Source: an uncultured Taibaiella sp. (GTDB lineage: Bacteria > Bacteroidota > Bacteroidia > Chitinophagales > Chitinophagaceae). From it: a stretch of 12,197 bases of DNA. This document shows positions 1-7,174 of the stretch, one piece after another (within the stretch, counting starts at the first letter, position 1; each line of letters opens with the position of its first letter). The notes under the pieces were generated by a model. It was not told the DNA's origin and ran no database searches. It was given only the letters and a program-made list of their open reading frames with translations. Location of the stretch: assembly GCA_946886975.1 (NCBI GenBank), contig CAMPJV010000045.1:1-12197 (forward strand), written 5' to 3'. Both the position numbers and the translations under genes were made by a program.

Positions 1-1032
1 CTGACCTGCGCCTATTGCAGCCTGAAGTAAACTATTAATCTCAGGCGAGCGGACAACCACGACATTAGTGCCTTTGCCATCGGAAGCATAAGGCTCCACC
101 CATGCGTCCCCAAAGGAGATATCTGCAGTTTCAGCCACCACATCGTCACAGTAGTTGCAAGCGGAGTTCATGAAAAAGCCTGCACCCCAGTCGCCATCTA
201 CAGCGTGCCACCAGTCTTTATTTACCCGTGTTCCATCACGCAAGGACAGCTTTGTATTGTACCAATTAGCAGGCCGATCCGGAAATTTGTGCCTGTAGTC
301 CAAAGTCGACACTTTGCCGACAGGCACCTTCATCTGCCAGGCAAAGCTTTCTACGAACCTGGCGCTTTTCATATGTCCGCAGAACAACCCAAGTGTATAT
401 ACGATTCGTTCTCTGAAGGTAGCGTCCTTCAACCGGAGGAGCTGTATGGCCTTTATGAAACAAGGTATTCCTACAATGGCGTATCGGCCAGGAGAATCTC
501 TTATTTCATCTAGCACACGGGATAGTTCCACCGGATAATAACGAGACTTGGCCCCCTGATGAACTTCTGTCTCGGTACGGGCGATATGATAATGAAAGAA
601 GCGTCCCTGCTTCGCAGGATCATCTGCCGCGACCACATGTGCTATCCCATCTACAAGGCCGCGTCTGATCAATTCAGCAGCCACCCATGTAACCATTCCA
701 CCGGAGCTACCATTTAACCTATGCTCCTCGGCTGTGACATGACCCACGTACGCTGCAACCATTTGTCCGGCATAACGATCTCTCGGGGTACCAGGAGCCA
801 TAAATCTGGAACTCAGATAGTCTTCATCAGGTGCAGCGGGAGAAAACGGACAAGTCCTGCTAAAGGAATCTGAGGGTGCTGCAATCCATTCCGAAGCACC
901 GCGCGGCTTTAGCTGACCATAACTATCAAACGCCATGTGGGCAATGGCAGGGCCAGCTTGGGCGACACAGCTACCACATCCGATACATAGACCAGATTGA
1001 ACAATATCTTTCGGGCTGAACTGAACGGTCAT
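1..1032 (-). CDS. Coenzyme F420 hydrogenase/dehydrogenase beta-subunit-like protein (partial, C-terminus off window)
   Basis: An open frame of 344 codons starts at the ATG at 1032-1030 and runs off the left edge, so the C-terminus is missing. A ferredoxin-like motif lies near the N-terminus (CIGCGSC, Cys16, 19 and 22, then CPF at Cys61). Further cysteines are at 191 (GIPCF), 218 (FCGH), 292 and 295 (CNYC), followed by ADISFGDAW at about 303-311. This is the typical layout of the FrhB-like family, iron-sulfur flavoproteins related to F420 hydrogenase beta subunits. Members outside methanogens are common in bacterial polysaccharide loci, where their substrate is unknown; use of F420 itself should not be assumed. 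The start overlaps the stop of the upstream pyruvyl transferase gene by ATGA, so the two are probably co-transcribed and translationally coupled. The family call is firm; the reaction is unknown. Confidence 0.87.
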   Translation of the reverse strand, partial: MTVQFSPKDIVQSGLCIGCGSCVAQAGPAIAHMAFDSYGQLKPRGASEWIAAPSDSFSRTCPFSPAAPDEDYLSSRFMAPGTPRDRYAGQMVAAYVGHVTAEEHRLNGSSGGMVTWVAAELIRRGLVDGIAHVVAADDPAKQGRFFHYHIARTETEVHQGAKSRYYPVELSRVLDEIRDSPGRYAIVGIPCFIKAIQLLRLKDATFRERIVYTLGLFCGHMKSARFVESFAWQMKVPVGKVSTLDYRHKFPDRPANWYNTKLSLRDGTRVNKDWWHAVDGDWGAGFFMNSACNYCDDVVAETADISFGDAWVEPYASDGKGTNVVVVRSPEINSLLQAAIGAGQ

Positions 1033-2117
1033 ACAACCTGTCGATGTTTTGAAGTTAAAGCGCCTTCCAAAAACCTCCATGAGTTTTGTCGCAAAGCCTC
1101 AATCCGCTGGTATGAATCACGACCTAAGGGAGTGCTCAAAAGGCCAGACAAAGTGGAAGCTGAAGTGTGGGAACCAACAATACGATCCGTTGCATTGACA
1201 CTCATGAGCAGTCCGTTGATCTTTTGGGAGCGATAAGGCGATGCTTCCGTGCCAAAAGGCTTCCGGTTTATCAATGCAAAAACACAACCATGAAAGAAAT
1301 TAGTCACAACCACCTGACATCGCGCCATGAAGTGCCAAAACGCAAAGGGATCAGCAGAGAGCCACTGTCTATCCGCCCACTCATTCCTATATCCAATACT
1401 GATGAGCTGAAGGTTTCCTGCAGACGCCCAGCTGCGGATCTTTTGGACGAATGAATCTGAGAAATTGTGGCCATAGACGGCCACGTATGGCTGGTTAATT
1501 GTACATAATCCCGGCACATCCCCGATTGTAAATTGGAGACAAGGATCCAATACGAGCTCAGGCTCAATATCCAGATTATCCATAATAATCACTTGTGAGT
1601 TTCTATCCCTGACCGAAACAGATTCAAACCACCTTAGCTTTTCGACTAACGAGGGGTCCAAACCTAATTCTGCCGGATAATTTCCGAAGCTTGCTGCATA
1701 CGACACGAGCCGGGAGTCTTGCAGGCCCTCTCCGAAAAACAACGGATATTTGCCGTACCAGGGGTGAGACACATTCCAGACCTCATCGCTGCCGACAATT
1801 ACCATGTCATAGTCGTCTACGAGCCCAGGAGTATCAAAGGCAAACCGAGCAGAAAGTGGAAGCTCATCTATCGCTTTGAAAAAGCCCACAATCTTTTTAC
1901 GGTACTCAGGATAGTCACATTGAGGAATAGGAGCAGGGAGCACAGGACGATATGCGCACCTCCACTCAGCAAGGTTGGCAAGAGTTGATTCATGATCCAG
2001 AACTGTGACATTGTGGCCGAGACGCCTCAATCCATTCACCAGATAATGTGTTTGCCAGTAGCTGCCATAATTGATGCAGCGATGCATGGTCAATATGCCA
2101 ATCTTTAAAACAGTCAT
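1029..2117 (-). CDS. Polysaccharide pyruvyl transferase family protein
   Basis: This 362-residue protein has the usual length and motifs of the family that includes CsaB and the EpsI/WcaK-type enzymes. These transfer pyruvate from phosphoenolpyruvate to sugars as ketals; some members are of uncertain activity. Visible motifs are an N-terminal nucleotide-fold strand (KIGILT) with NYGSYWQ at 16-22, GSDEVWN at 109-115 (family GSDxVWN), SYAASFG at 139-145, SVRD at 168-171 and VTNFFHGCVFAL at 271-282 (family HG motif). There is no signal peptide or membrane segment, so it should act in the cytoplasm on a lipid-linked or nucleotide sugar intermediate. It is the first gene of a minus-strand pair with the F420 hydrogenase beta-like gene, which overlaps its stop by four bases. 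It is divergent from the phosphatase-inositol synthase pair. Exact acceptor sugar unknown. Confidence 0.88.
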   Translation of the reverse strand: MTVLKIGILTMHRCINYGSYWQTHYLVNGLRRLGHNVTVLDHESTLANLAEWRCAYRPVLPAPIPQCDYPEYRKKIVGFFKAIDELPLSARFAFDTPGLVDDYDMVIVGSDEVWNVSHPWYGKYPLFFGEGLQDSRLVSYAASFGNYPAELGLDPSLVEKLRWFESVSVRDRNSQVIIMDNLDIEPELVLDPCLQFTIGDVPGLCTINQPYVAVYGHNFSDSFVQKIRSWASAGNLQLISIGYRNEWADRQWLSADPFAFWHFMARCQVVVTNFFHGCVFALINRKPFGTEASPYRSQKINGLLMSVNATDRIVGSHTSASTLSGLLSTPLGRDSYQRIEALRQNSWRFLEGALTSKHRQVV

Positions 2118-2140
2118 TGTCTTCGCTTTTCAATTTCCAG

Positions 2141-2172
2141 CAAGGATACCAAGTACCAGAACTAATGGTACT
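2141..2172 (-). promoter_or_regulatory. Possible promoter and operator of the pyruvyl transferase gene
   Basis: A perfect inverted repeat AGTACCA-N7-TGGTACT lies at 2152-2172, about 35 bases upstream of the pyruvyl transferase start. Directly downstream of it on the minus strand, at 2148-2141, is TATCCTTG, one mismatch from the Bacteroidota -7 consensus TAnnTTTG. The repeat would then occupy the promoter spacer, a plausible position for a repressor site. No convincing -33 TTG is visible. This is inference from pattern and position only. Confidence 0.25.
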
Positions 2173-2288
2173 CGCCCGACGTCCAGAACGTTTTATGTAT
2201 AGCCTCTATCCTATAAAAGCTGGTCCATCTTTCTGAGGCATGATTTACTCTGCTGTTTGAATAAACCGCCAAAGATTCGGAGATAACT

Positions 2289-2891
2289 ATGACAAGATTT
2301 TTGCTAATTCGCCACGGCACAACAGCGGCCGTTGGCCAACGACTGAGCGGGAGAGCTGGGGGTGTACCGCTGAATGATAAGGGCCGAAGAGACGTGGAAG
2401 CGCTTACCAAAGAGCTTGCCACATTCCCAATATCCCACATCTACAGTAGTCCAATGGAACGCGCACTACAGACTGCAGAACCACTCGGAAGGCTCATGGG
2501 CAGTCAAGTAATACCCCATGAAGCGCTAAATGAAATAGACTTTGGCGACTGGACCGGGCGGACGTTTGAGCAGCTTTCAGTACAAACGGAATTCCAAAGG
2601 TTCAATACTTTTCGCAGCTGTGCCCAGGCTCCAGGTGGTGAGTCAATGCAAGAGGCGCAGACACGCATAACAAGAGCACTTCAGGCGCTTGCCTTGAAGC
2701 ACCCGAATGAGCTAGTCGCTGTGATAAGTCATTCGGATATTATAAAAGCTGCCGTAGCATACTATGCAGGAATACACCTTGACCTTTTTCACAGGATTGA
2801 AATCAGTCCGGCCTCTGTGAGCATTATCGAACTTGGCGACGAGCGTGTACACATTCATTTAGTGAACTATACAGGTGGCATAGAAATTTAG
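2289..2891 (+). CDS. Histidine phosphatase family protein (phosphoglycerate-mutase-like)
   Basis: This 200-residue cytoplasmic protein belongs to the histidine phosphatase superfamily, branch 1. The catalytic RHG triplet is at 8-10, with His9 the expected phosphohistidine. It is followed by SSPMERALQTAEP at 53-65, with the phosphate-binding Arg58, then the acid residue in NEIDFGDWTG (Glu82) and the second catalytic His148 in ISHSD. All key residues are present, so it should be active. The overall pattern resembles small-molecule phosphatases of the CobC/GpmB type and the actinobacterial putative phosphomutase group better than true glycolytic phosphoglycerate mutase, which is longer. It precedes the inositol-3-phosphate synthase gene by 71 bases on the same strand. 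I infer a role in removing phosphate from inositol phosphate or a related intermediate, but substrate cannot be read from the sequence. Confidence 0.9.
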   Translation: MTRFLLIRHGTTAAVGQRLSGRAGGVPLNDKGRRDVEALTKELATFPISHIYSSPMERALQTAEPLGRLMGSQVIPHEALNEIDFGDWTGRTFEQLSVQTEFQRFNTFRSCAQAPGGESMQEAQTRITRALQALALKHPNELVAVISHSDIIKAAVAYYAGIHLDLFHRIEISPASVSIIELGDERVHIHLVNYTGGIEI

Positions 2892-2962
2892 TAGATGGAT
2901 AGAGCGGAAGTCTTCACCAGAGCACGGCTTCAAAGCTAGTACCTCTATTAAAAATTCCCTTT

Positions 2963-4288
2963 ATGACCAATACCATTGATAAAGCACAAGGAAAGCTTGG
3001 CATCCTTATACCCGGCCTTGGTGCCGTGGCCACTACATTGATTGCTGGTGTGGAAGCCGTAAAGAAGAACCTCGCTCAGCCCGTAGGGTCTCTTACGCAA
3101 ATGGGCAATATCCGACTAGGGAAGAGAACAGAAGACCGCTTTCCCAAGATTAAGGATTTCGTTCCTCTTGCTGACTTGCAGGATATTGTATTCGGCGGAT
3201 GGGATATATACAGCGACAACGTGTTCGAGGCTGCAGTGAAAGCAAGAGTACTTGAACCAATGCTACTGCATGCGATTAAGGATGAGCTCGAAAGCATTCA
3301 ACCAATGAAGGCGGTATTCGACCGGTCGTATGTTGCCAATCTCGAAGGTGAACATGTAAAGAAGGGAACAACAAAGGCAGAGCTCGCGAACTCAGTGATG
3401 AATGATATTGAAAGCTTCAGGGAAGCGAACGATTGTTCGCGAGTTGTCGTAATATGGTGCGGATCAACAGAGCGATACCTTGAAGCCAGTGCAGTACATC
3501 AATCTATCGACGCGTTTGAAGAGGGGCTGCAAAACAACCACCCAGACATCTCCCCATCAATGATATATGCCTATGCCGCAATTACCCTTGGAATCGCCTT
3601 TATCAACGGCGCCCCCAATCTAACTTGTGATATTCCCGCACTAATAGAGCTTGCAAAACAGACCGGAACGCCTATAGGCGGCAAGGACTTCAAAACTGGT
3701 CAGACGCTAATGAAAACAATTCTGGCACCGGGAATACAAGCGAGAGCGCTGGGAGTAAAAGGTTGGTTTTCGTCAAATATACTGGGCAACAGGGATGGAT
3801 ATGTGCTGGATAACCCAGATAACTTTAAGACCAAGGAAGTATCCAAGTTAAGCGTCCTGGACGATATACTGCGGCCGGACATCAATCCTGAGCTATATGG
3901 CGATCTGTATCACAAGGTAAGGATCAACTATTACCCTCCCCATGGAGATAATAAGGAAAGCTGGGACAATATTGACATATTTGGCTGGATGGGGTACTCA
4001 ATGCAGATCAAGATCAACTTCCTTTGCCGTGACTCCATTCTGGCAGCACCTATTGTCCTTGACCTTGCACTTTTTAGTGATCTGGCGAAAAGGGCTGGTA
4101 TGTCTGGCATACAGGAATGGCTTTCCTTTTACTTTAAGTCTCCGCAAACTGCGCCAGACCTTCGACCAGAACATGACATATTCAAGCAACTGATTAAGCT
4201 TCAGAACACTCTAAGGCACATGATGGGCGAGGACCTGATAACCCATTTAGGTCTTGACTACTACCAGGACCTCGTAGAGGCATTGTAG
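2963..4288 (+). CDS. ino1: Inositol-3-phosphate synthase (myo-inositol-1-phosphate synthase)
   Basis: This 441-residue protein matches the long Bacteroidota form of MIPS, the NAD-dependent isomerase that turns glucose-6-phosphate into 1D-myo-inositol 3-phosphate. An N-terminal Rossmann strand and glycine loop (GILIPGLGAVATT) is at 13-25. DIVFGGWDIYSDN at 74-86, GGKDFKTGQTLMKT at 239-252, SSNILGNRDG at 270-279, DNFKTKEVSKLSV at 286-298 and FLCRDSILAAPI at 353-364 are the conserved NAD and substrate-binding segments, with catalytic lysines expected among them. No segment appears missing. In Bacteroides this enzyme supplies inositol for phosphoinositol and inositol sphingolipids; here the other lipid genes are not within the window. 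It is probably co-transcribed with the preceding phosphatase gene, since no promoter element was seen in the 71-base gap. Confidence 0.95.
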   Translation: MTNTIDKAQGKLGILIPGLGAVATTLIAGVEAVKKNLAQPVGSLTQMGNIRLGKRTEDRFPKIKDFVPLADLQDIVFGGWDIYSDNVFEAAVKARVLEPMLLHAIKDELESIQPMKAVFDRSYVANLEGEHVKKGTTKAELANSVMNDIESFREANDCSRVVVIWCGSTERYLEASAVHQSIDAFEEGLQNNHPDISPSMIYAYAAITLGIAFINGAPNLTCDIPALIELAKQTGTPIGGKDFKTGQTLMKTILAPGIQARALGVKGWFSSNILGNRDGYVLDNPDNFKTKEVSKLSVLDDILRPDINPELYGDLYHKVRINYYPPHGDNKESWDNIDIFGWMGYSMQIKINFLCRDSILAAPIVLDLALFSDLAKRAGMSGIQEWLSFYFKSPQTAPDLRPEHDIFKQLIKLQNTLRHMMGEDLITHLGLDYYQDLVEAL

Positions 4289-4304
4289 GATGAATCACTC
4301 ACAA

Positions 4305-4375
4305 AACCTGGATTGCTTACGTGCGTAAGGCCAGGACTTGATAACGCTTTGCAAATGACCAGTAAACTCCAGGTT
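4305..4375 (+). terminator. Hairpin after the inositol synthase gene, possible terminator
   Basis: Nineteen bases after the synthase stop, CCTGG (4307-4311) and CCAGG (4331-4335) bracket a second stem, CTTAC-GTGC-GTAAG (4316-4329), giving one interrupted hairpin. No run of T follows, so it is not a textbook intrinsic terminator. The first arm, extended to AACCTGGA (4305-4312), can instead pair with TCCAGGTT at 4368-4375, so two exclusive folds are possible. Ending transcription of the upstream pair is the simplest role. Confidence 0.35.
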
Positions 4376-4393
4376 AATGAGGTTCCATCACAA

Positions 4394-4421
4394 TTGGATG
4401 ATCGGGTAAGTAGTAACTTTG
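4394..4421 (+). promoter_or_regulatory. Promoter of the DUF4402 gene
   Basis: TAACTTTG at 4414-4421 is a perfect match to the Bacteroidota sigma-A -7 consensus TAnnTTTG. A TTG (-33 element) at 4394-4396 precedes it with a 17-base spacer. The expected transcript start near 4427-4430 leaves roughly 20 bases before the GTG start at 4450. This argues against translation starting at the TTG at 4429, which would sit at the very 5' end. Confidence 0.5.
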
Positions 4422-4449
4422 AAGACTATTGACCCTAATCTATCATGAA

Positions 4450-4929
4450 GTGAAGCAGATTCTCTACACCATTCTATTGCTTTTTGCCGTCAGTTTCCGG
4501 GTGAACGGCCAGGCGTCGGCAACTGTTACGGCAAACATTATTGCGCCCTCTGCAATGTCAAAGACTTTTGAATCTTTTTCTGGCAAGGTTCCTATCACTT
4601 CATCAAGTCGTTCCCTTAACAGAGCCAGCGGATTAAATTCTGAAACTAATTTGAATGGGATAAAGATCGAAGTGCCGGCTGCCAGCTTTGCGCTTTCAGA
4701 AAATCCGGATTTTACTTATTCAGTTAGTCTGCCTGATAAGCCTCTTATTGTGATGAAGGGAGATGCATTTATTACTATAGAGAACTTCTTATTTACGAGC
4801 TCTGAAAGCGGCAACCTTTCTTCGCTTCAAAACATACATATCCGTGCTACGGTGAATCTTCAGTCATCAAAGACAGGTGGCACCTATAGCGGATCAAGCC
4901 CTATGACCATAGTTGTAAATTACAATTGA
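4450..4929 (+). CDS. DUF4402 domain-containing exported protein
   Basis: The protein has about 159 residues from a GTG start. The first 22 residues or so form a signal peptide (KQI, hydrophobic ILLLFAVSF, then VNGQASA as the likely cleavage region), so it is exported. The mature part starts with ATVTANIIAPSAMSKT and ends with GTYSGSSPMTIVVNYN, the opening and closing strands typical of DUF4402. This beta-rich domain is found in secreted or surface proteins of Bacteroidota and Proteobacteria, with no established function. I chose GTG at 4450 because the signal peptide begins there and a good promoter lies just upstream. The only nearby ATG (4445) meets a stop after two codons. It stands alone between a hairpin and a terminator shared with the convergent peptidase gene. 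Family call good, role unknown. Confidence 0.8.
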   Translation: MKQILYTILLLFAVSFRVNGQASATVTANIIAPSAMSKTFESFSGKVPITSSSRSLNRASGLNSETNLNGIKIEVPAASFALSENPDFTYSVSLPDKPLIVMKGDAFITIENFLFTSSESGNLSSLQNIHIRATVNLQSSKTGGTYSGSSPMTIVVNYN

Positions 4930-4961
4930 TTTGCCAACAGGAGCAGCCTTACCCGAATATG

Positions 4962-4992
4962 AAAAAAGCCCTGTGGTGGTGATCACAGGGCT
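4962..4992 (-). terminator. Intrinsic terminator of the M13 peptidase gene
   Basis: A perfect 9-bp stem, AGCCCTGTG (4967-4975) with CACAGGGCT (4984-4992) and an 8-base loop, is preceded on the plus strand by six A residues (4962-4967). Read on the minus strand this is a GC-rich hairpin followed by a T run, located 26 bases beyond the peptidase stop. It also lies downstream of the convergent DUF4402 gene and may stop plus-strand transcription less efficiently. Confidence 0.85.
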
Positions 4993-5017
4993 CTTGATTT
5001 ATTTAGATTGAATCACT

Positions 5018-7066
5018 TTACCAGACTTTGGCTCTTTCACCAGCCTGGCGATACATCTTATCACCTGGCTTTACATCAAAGGCATTGTAGAACTCCTGCA
5101 TATTACTGAGCGGTCCGTTGCAGCGCCATTCGTTAGGTGAGTGTGGATCTGTTACTATGCGGGCAGCCATTTCTTCCGGACGAGTATTCGCTCTCCATAC
5201 CTGCGCCCAGCTAAGGAAGAACCGCTGGTCCGGAGTATATCCGTCAATCTGTTCATTGCTCTGGCCTTGCTTAGTCTTTTTAAACGCTTCATAAGCAATG
5301 GCCAGACCACCCAGATCAGCCAGGTTCTCACCAAGAGTTAGCTCACCATTTACGTGAACGGTATCAAGTACCGTGTAGCTGTTAAATTGCTTTATTACTA
5401 CGCCGGCTTTGTCCTCAAACTTCTTCGCATCATCCTCAGTCCACCAGTCCTGGAGATTGCCAGATGCGTCATACTGCCGTCCCTGGTCATCAAAACCGTG
5501 CGTCATCTCATGACCTATCACACCACCAATACCACCGTAATTAACGGCATCATCAGCACTAAAGTCATAGAATGGGTATTGCAGAATTCCAGCAGGAAAG
5601 ACGATCTCGTTGAATGCAGGATTGTAATAGGCATTCACAGTAGGAGGGGTCATGCCCCACTCTGTCTTATCAACAGGTCTGCCTAGCTTGGACAAGTTGT
5701 AATCGTATTCGAACGCAGAAGCGGCCAGTAGATTAGCAACGAAGTCTCCATCTACAATTGTCAGGTTTGAATAGTCCTTCCACTTGTCCGGATAACCTAT
5801 TTTCTTCATGAAGGTGTTGAGCTTTCCAATTGCTTTCTTTTTGGTAACATCACTCATCCAATCCAAACGTGTAATCCGATTTGCGTAGGTTTCCTGAAGA
5901 TTATTTACCAGTGCAAGCATTCGGTCCTTTGCCTCAGGCTTAAAATTCCTGTCCACATACATTTGCCCAAGCAATTCACCTACAGAACCATCTACTACAG
6001 CTAATACTCTCTTCCACCTAGGCTTCTGCTCCTGCTGTCCGCGAATGGTCTTGCCATAAAAGTTAAATCTGGCCTCATCAAACTGAGCGCTGAGATAAGG
6101 AGCCATATCATTTACAAGATGAAAGCTCAGGTACTTTTTCCAGGTATTGAGGGATGTTGCTTTTAGTTCTTTACCAACGGTTGCAAAGAATTTTGGCTGG
6201 CCAATAATAGTGCTGTCCTGATTTTTTAGCTTTAAACCTGTAAATAGTGTGTTCCAGTTCAATCCCGGCGTAACGGCATTCAGTGATGCCAGATTATACT
6301 TATTATACAGCTTGTACGGATCCCTCATCTCCACCCTGGTCATGGAAGCTTCGGCTAACTTAGTCTCTAACTCCATGATCTGTTTAGCAGTCTGTGCGGG
6401 GTTACTGTCCTTCATGAGTGTAAGCATCTCAACGAGGTATTTAGTGTAACCGTCACGTATTGCAACGGTGCGGGCGTCCTGCTTAAAGTAGTAGTCCCTG
6501 TCCGGCATCCCAAGCCCGCCCTGAAAGAACTGAGGTATCTGCTGAGTCACGTTTTTATCATCAGGAGAAACATAGAAGCGAAACAATGGACCAACACCCA
6601 TCGTATGCTCAAGAGCGATCTCTTTCAGCAGCTCGTCACTTGTCTTAAGATTATTTATCCGTTGTAGTATCGGACTAAGCGGTGTCAGACCAGCACTGTT
6701 GATCCGGTCAACGTTCATTCCGTTCCTGTAAAGTGTGCCAACTTTCCAGGTAGCGCTACCTTTAGCGGCATTTTTATCAGAAGCGGCTTCCTCCAGTAAA
6801 GTATGTAGCGCCTTATAGTTATTCTCCTGTAGCTCGTTGAAGCTTCCCCATCTTGTTTCGGTGGATGGTATTGGATTGGCCTTTAACCAGGAGCCATTGG
6901 CATACATAAAGAAATTGTCACCAGGGCGTACACCTTTATCGATGTTGGCGGGATCGAGTAATTTCCGGCTAGTGCTTGCTGAAGCATTCTCCTTTTCGCC
7001 TGCAAACACTACTCCTGTAAATGCACAAAAAGCAGCACTAATAACAAGTGCTTTTCTTAATATCAT
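5018..7066 (-). CDS. M13 family zinc endopeptidase (neprilysin/PepO-like), exported
   Basis: This 682-residue protein has the usual M13 length. The zinc-binding HEMTH is at 519-523 (HExxH) and the third zinc ligand Glu580 lies in ENLADLGG (ENxxD). The substrate-binding NAYYNP is at 478-483, followed by the EIVFPAGILQYPFY segment, and a conserved C-terminal region ends in KVW. All catalytic residues are present. Residues 1-22 form a signal peptide (basic start, hydrophobic core, VFA before GEK). There is no lipobox cysteine, so it is probably periplasmic or secreted and cleaves peptides there. The ATG at 7066 is supported by the signal peptide and by a promoter element at 7095-7102. It lies 108 bases downstream of the SprT-like gene on the same strand but has its own promoter and a strong terminator, so it is likely monocistronic. 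Confidence 0.95.
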   Translation of the reverse strand: MILRKALVISAAFCAFTGVVFAGEKENASASTSRKLLDPANIDKGVRPGDNFFMYANGSWLKANPIPSTETRWGSFNELQENNYKALHTLLEEAASDKNAAKGSATWKVGTLYRNGMNVDRINSAGLTPLSPILQRINNLKTSDELLKEIALEHTMGVGPLFRFYVSPDDKNVTQQIPQFFQGGLGMPDRDYYFKQDARTVAIRDGYTKYLVEMLTLMKDSNPAQTAKQIMELETKLAEASMTRVEMRDPYKLYNKYNLASLNAVTPGLNWNTLFTGLKLKNQDSTIIGQPKFFATVGKELKATSLNTWKKYLSFHLVNDMAPYLSAQFDEARFNFYGKTIRGQQEQKPRWKRVLAVVDGSVGELLGQMYVDRNFKPEAKDRMLALVNNLQETYANRITRLDWMSDVTKKKAIGKLNTFMKKIGYPDKWKDYSNLTIVDGDFVANLLAASAFEYDYNLSKLGRPVDKTEWGMTPPTVNAYYNPAFNEIVFPAGILQYPFYDFSADDAVNYGGIGGVIGHEMTHGFDDQGRQYDASGNLQDWWTEDDAKKFEDKAGVVIKQFNSYTVLDTVHVNGELTLGENLADLGGLAIAYEAFKKTKQGQSNEQIDGYTPDQRFFLSWAQVWRANTRPEEMAARIVTDPHSPNEWRCNGPLSNMQEFYNAFDVKPGDKMYRQAGERAKVW

Positions 7067-7094
7067 ACTTGATTTATTTAATCGCTGAGGAATG

Positions 7095-7102
7095 CAAAAA
7101 TA
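7095..7102 (-). promoter_or_regulatory. -7 promoter element of the M13 peptidase gene
   Basis: On the minus strand the sequence is TATTTTTG, an exact match to the Bacteroidota TAnnTTTG -7 box. It ends 28 bases before the peptidase ATG, the same distance as at the DUF4402 gene. No clear TTG is visible at the -33 distance, so this is a partial match. Confidence 0.4.
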
Positions 7103-7174
7103 AGAAATTTCAGGCTGACTACAGCTCTCTGCATCGTTAAAAAAGCGGGGGCAAGAGGGTGAAATCTACTGTTT

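Noticed and set aside
205..538. Plus-strand open frames inside the F420 hydrogenase beta-like gene
   Set aside because: They overlap a gene with clear family motifs on the opposite strand and have no coherent protein features.
4429..4449. TTG at 4429 as the DUF4402 start
   Set aside because: It adds seven residues before the signal peptide and lies at or near the predicted transcript start. The GTG at 4450 fits better.
7141..7174. G-rich stretch with adjacent A run as a terminator for the SprT-like gene
   Set aside because: On the minus strand a C-rich run is followed by six T residues, but no complementary arm exists to form a hairpin.
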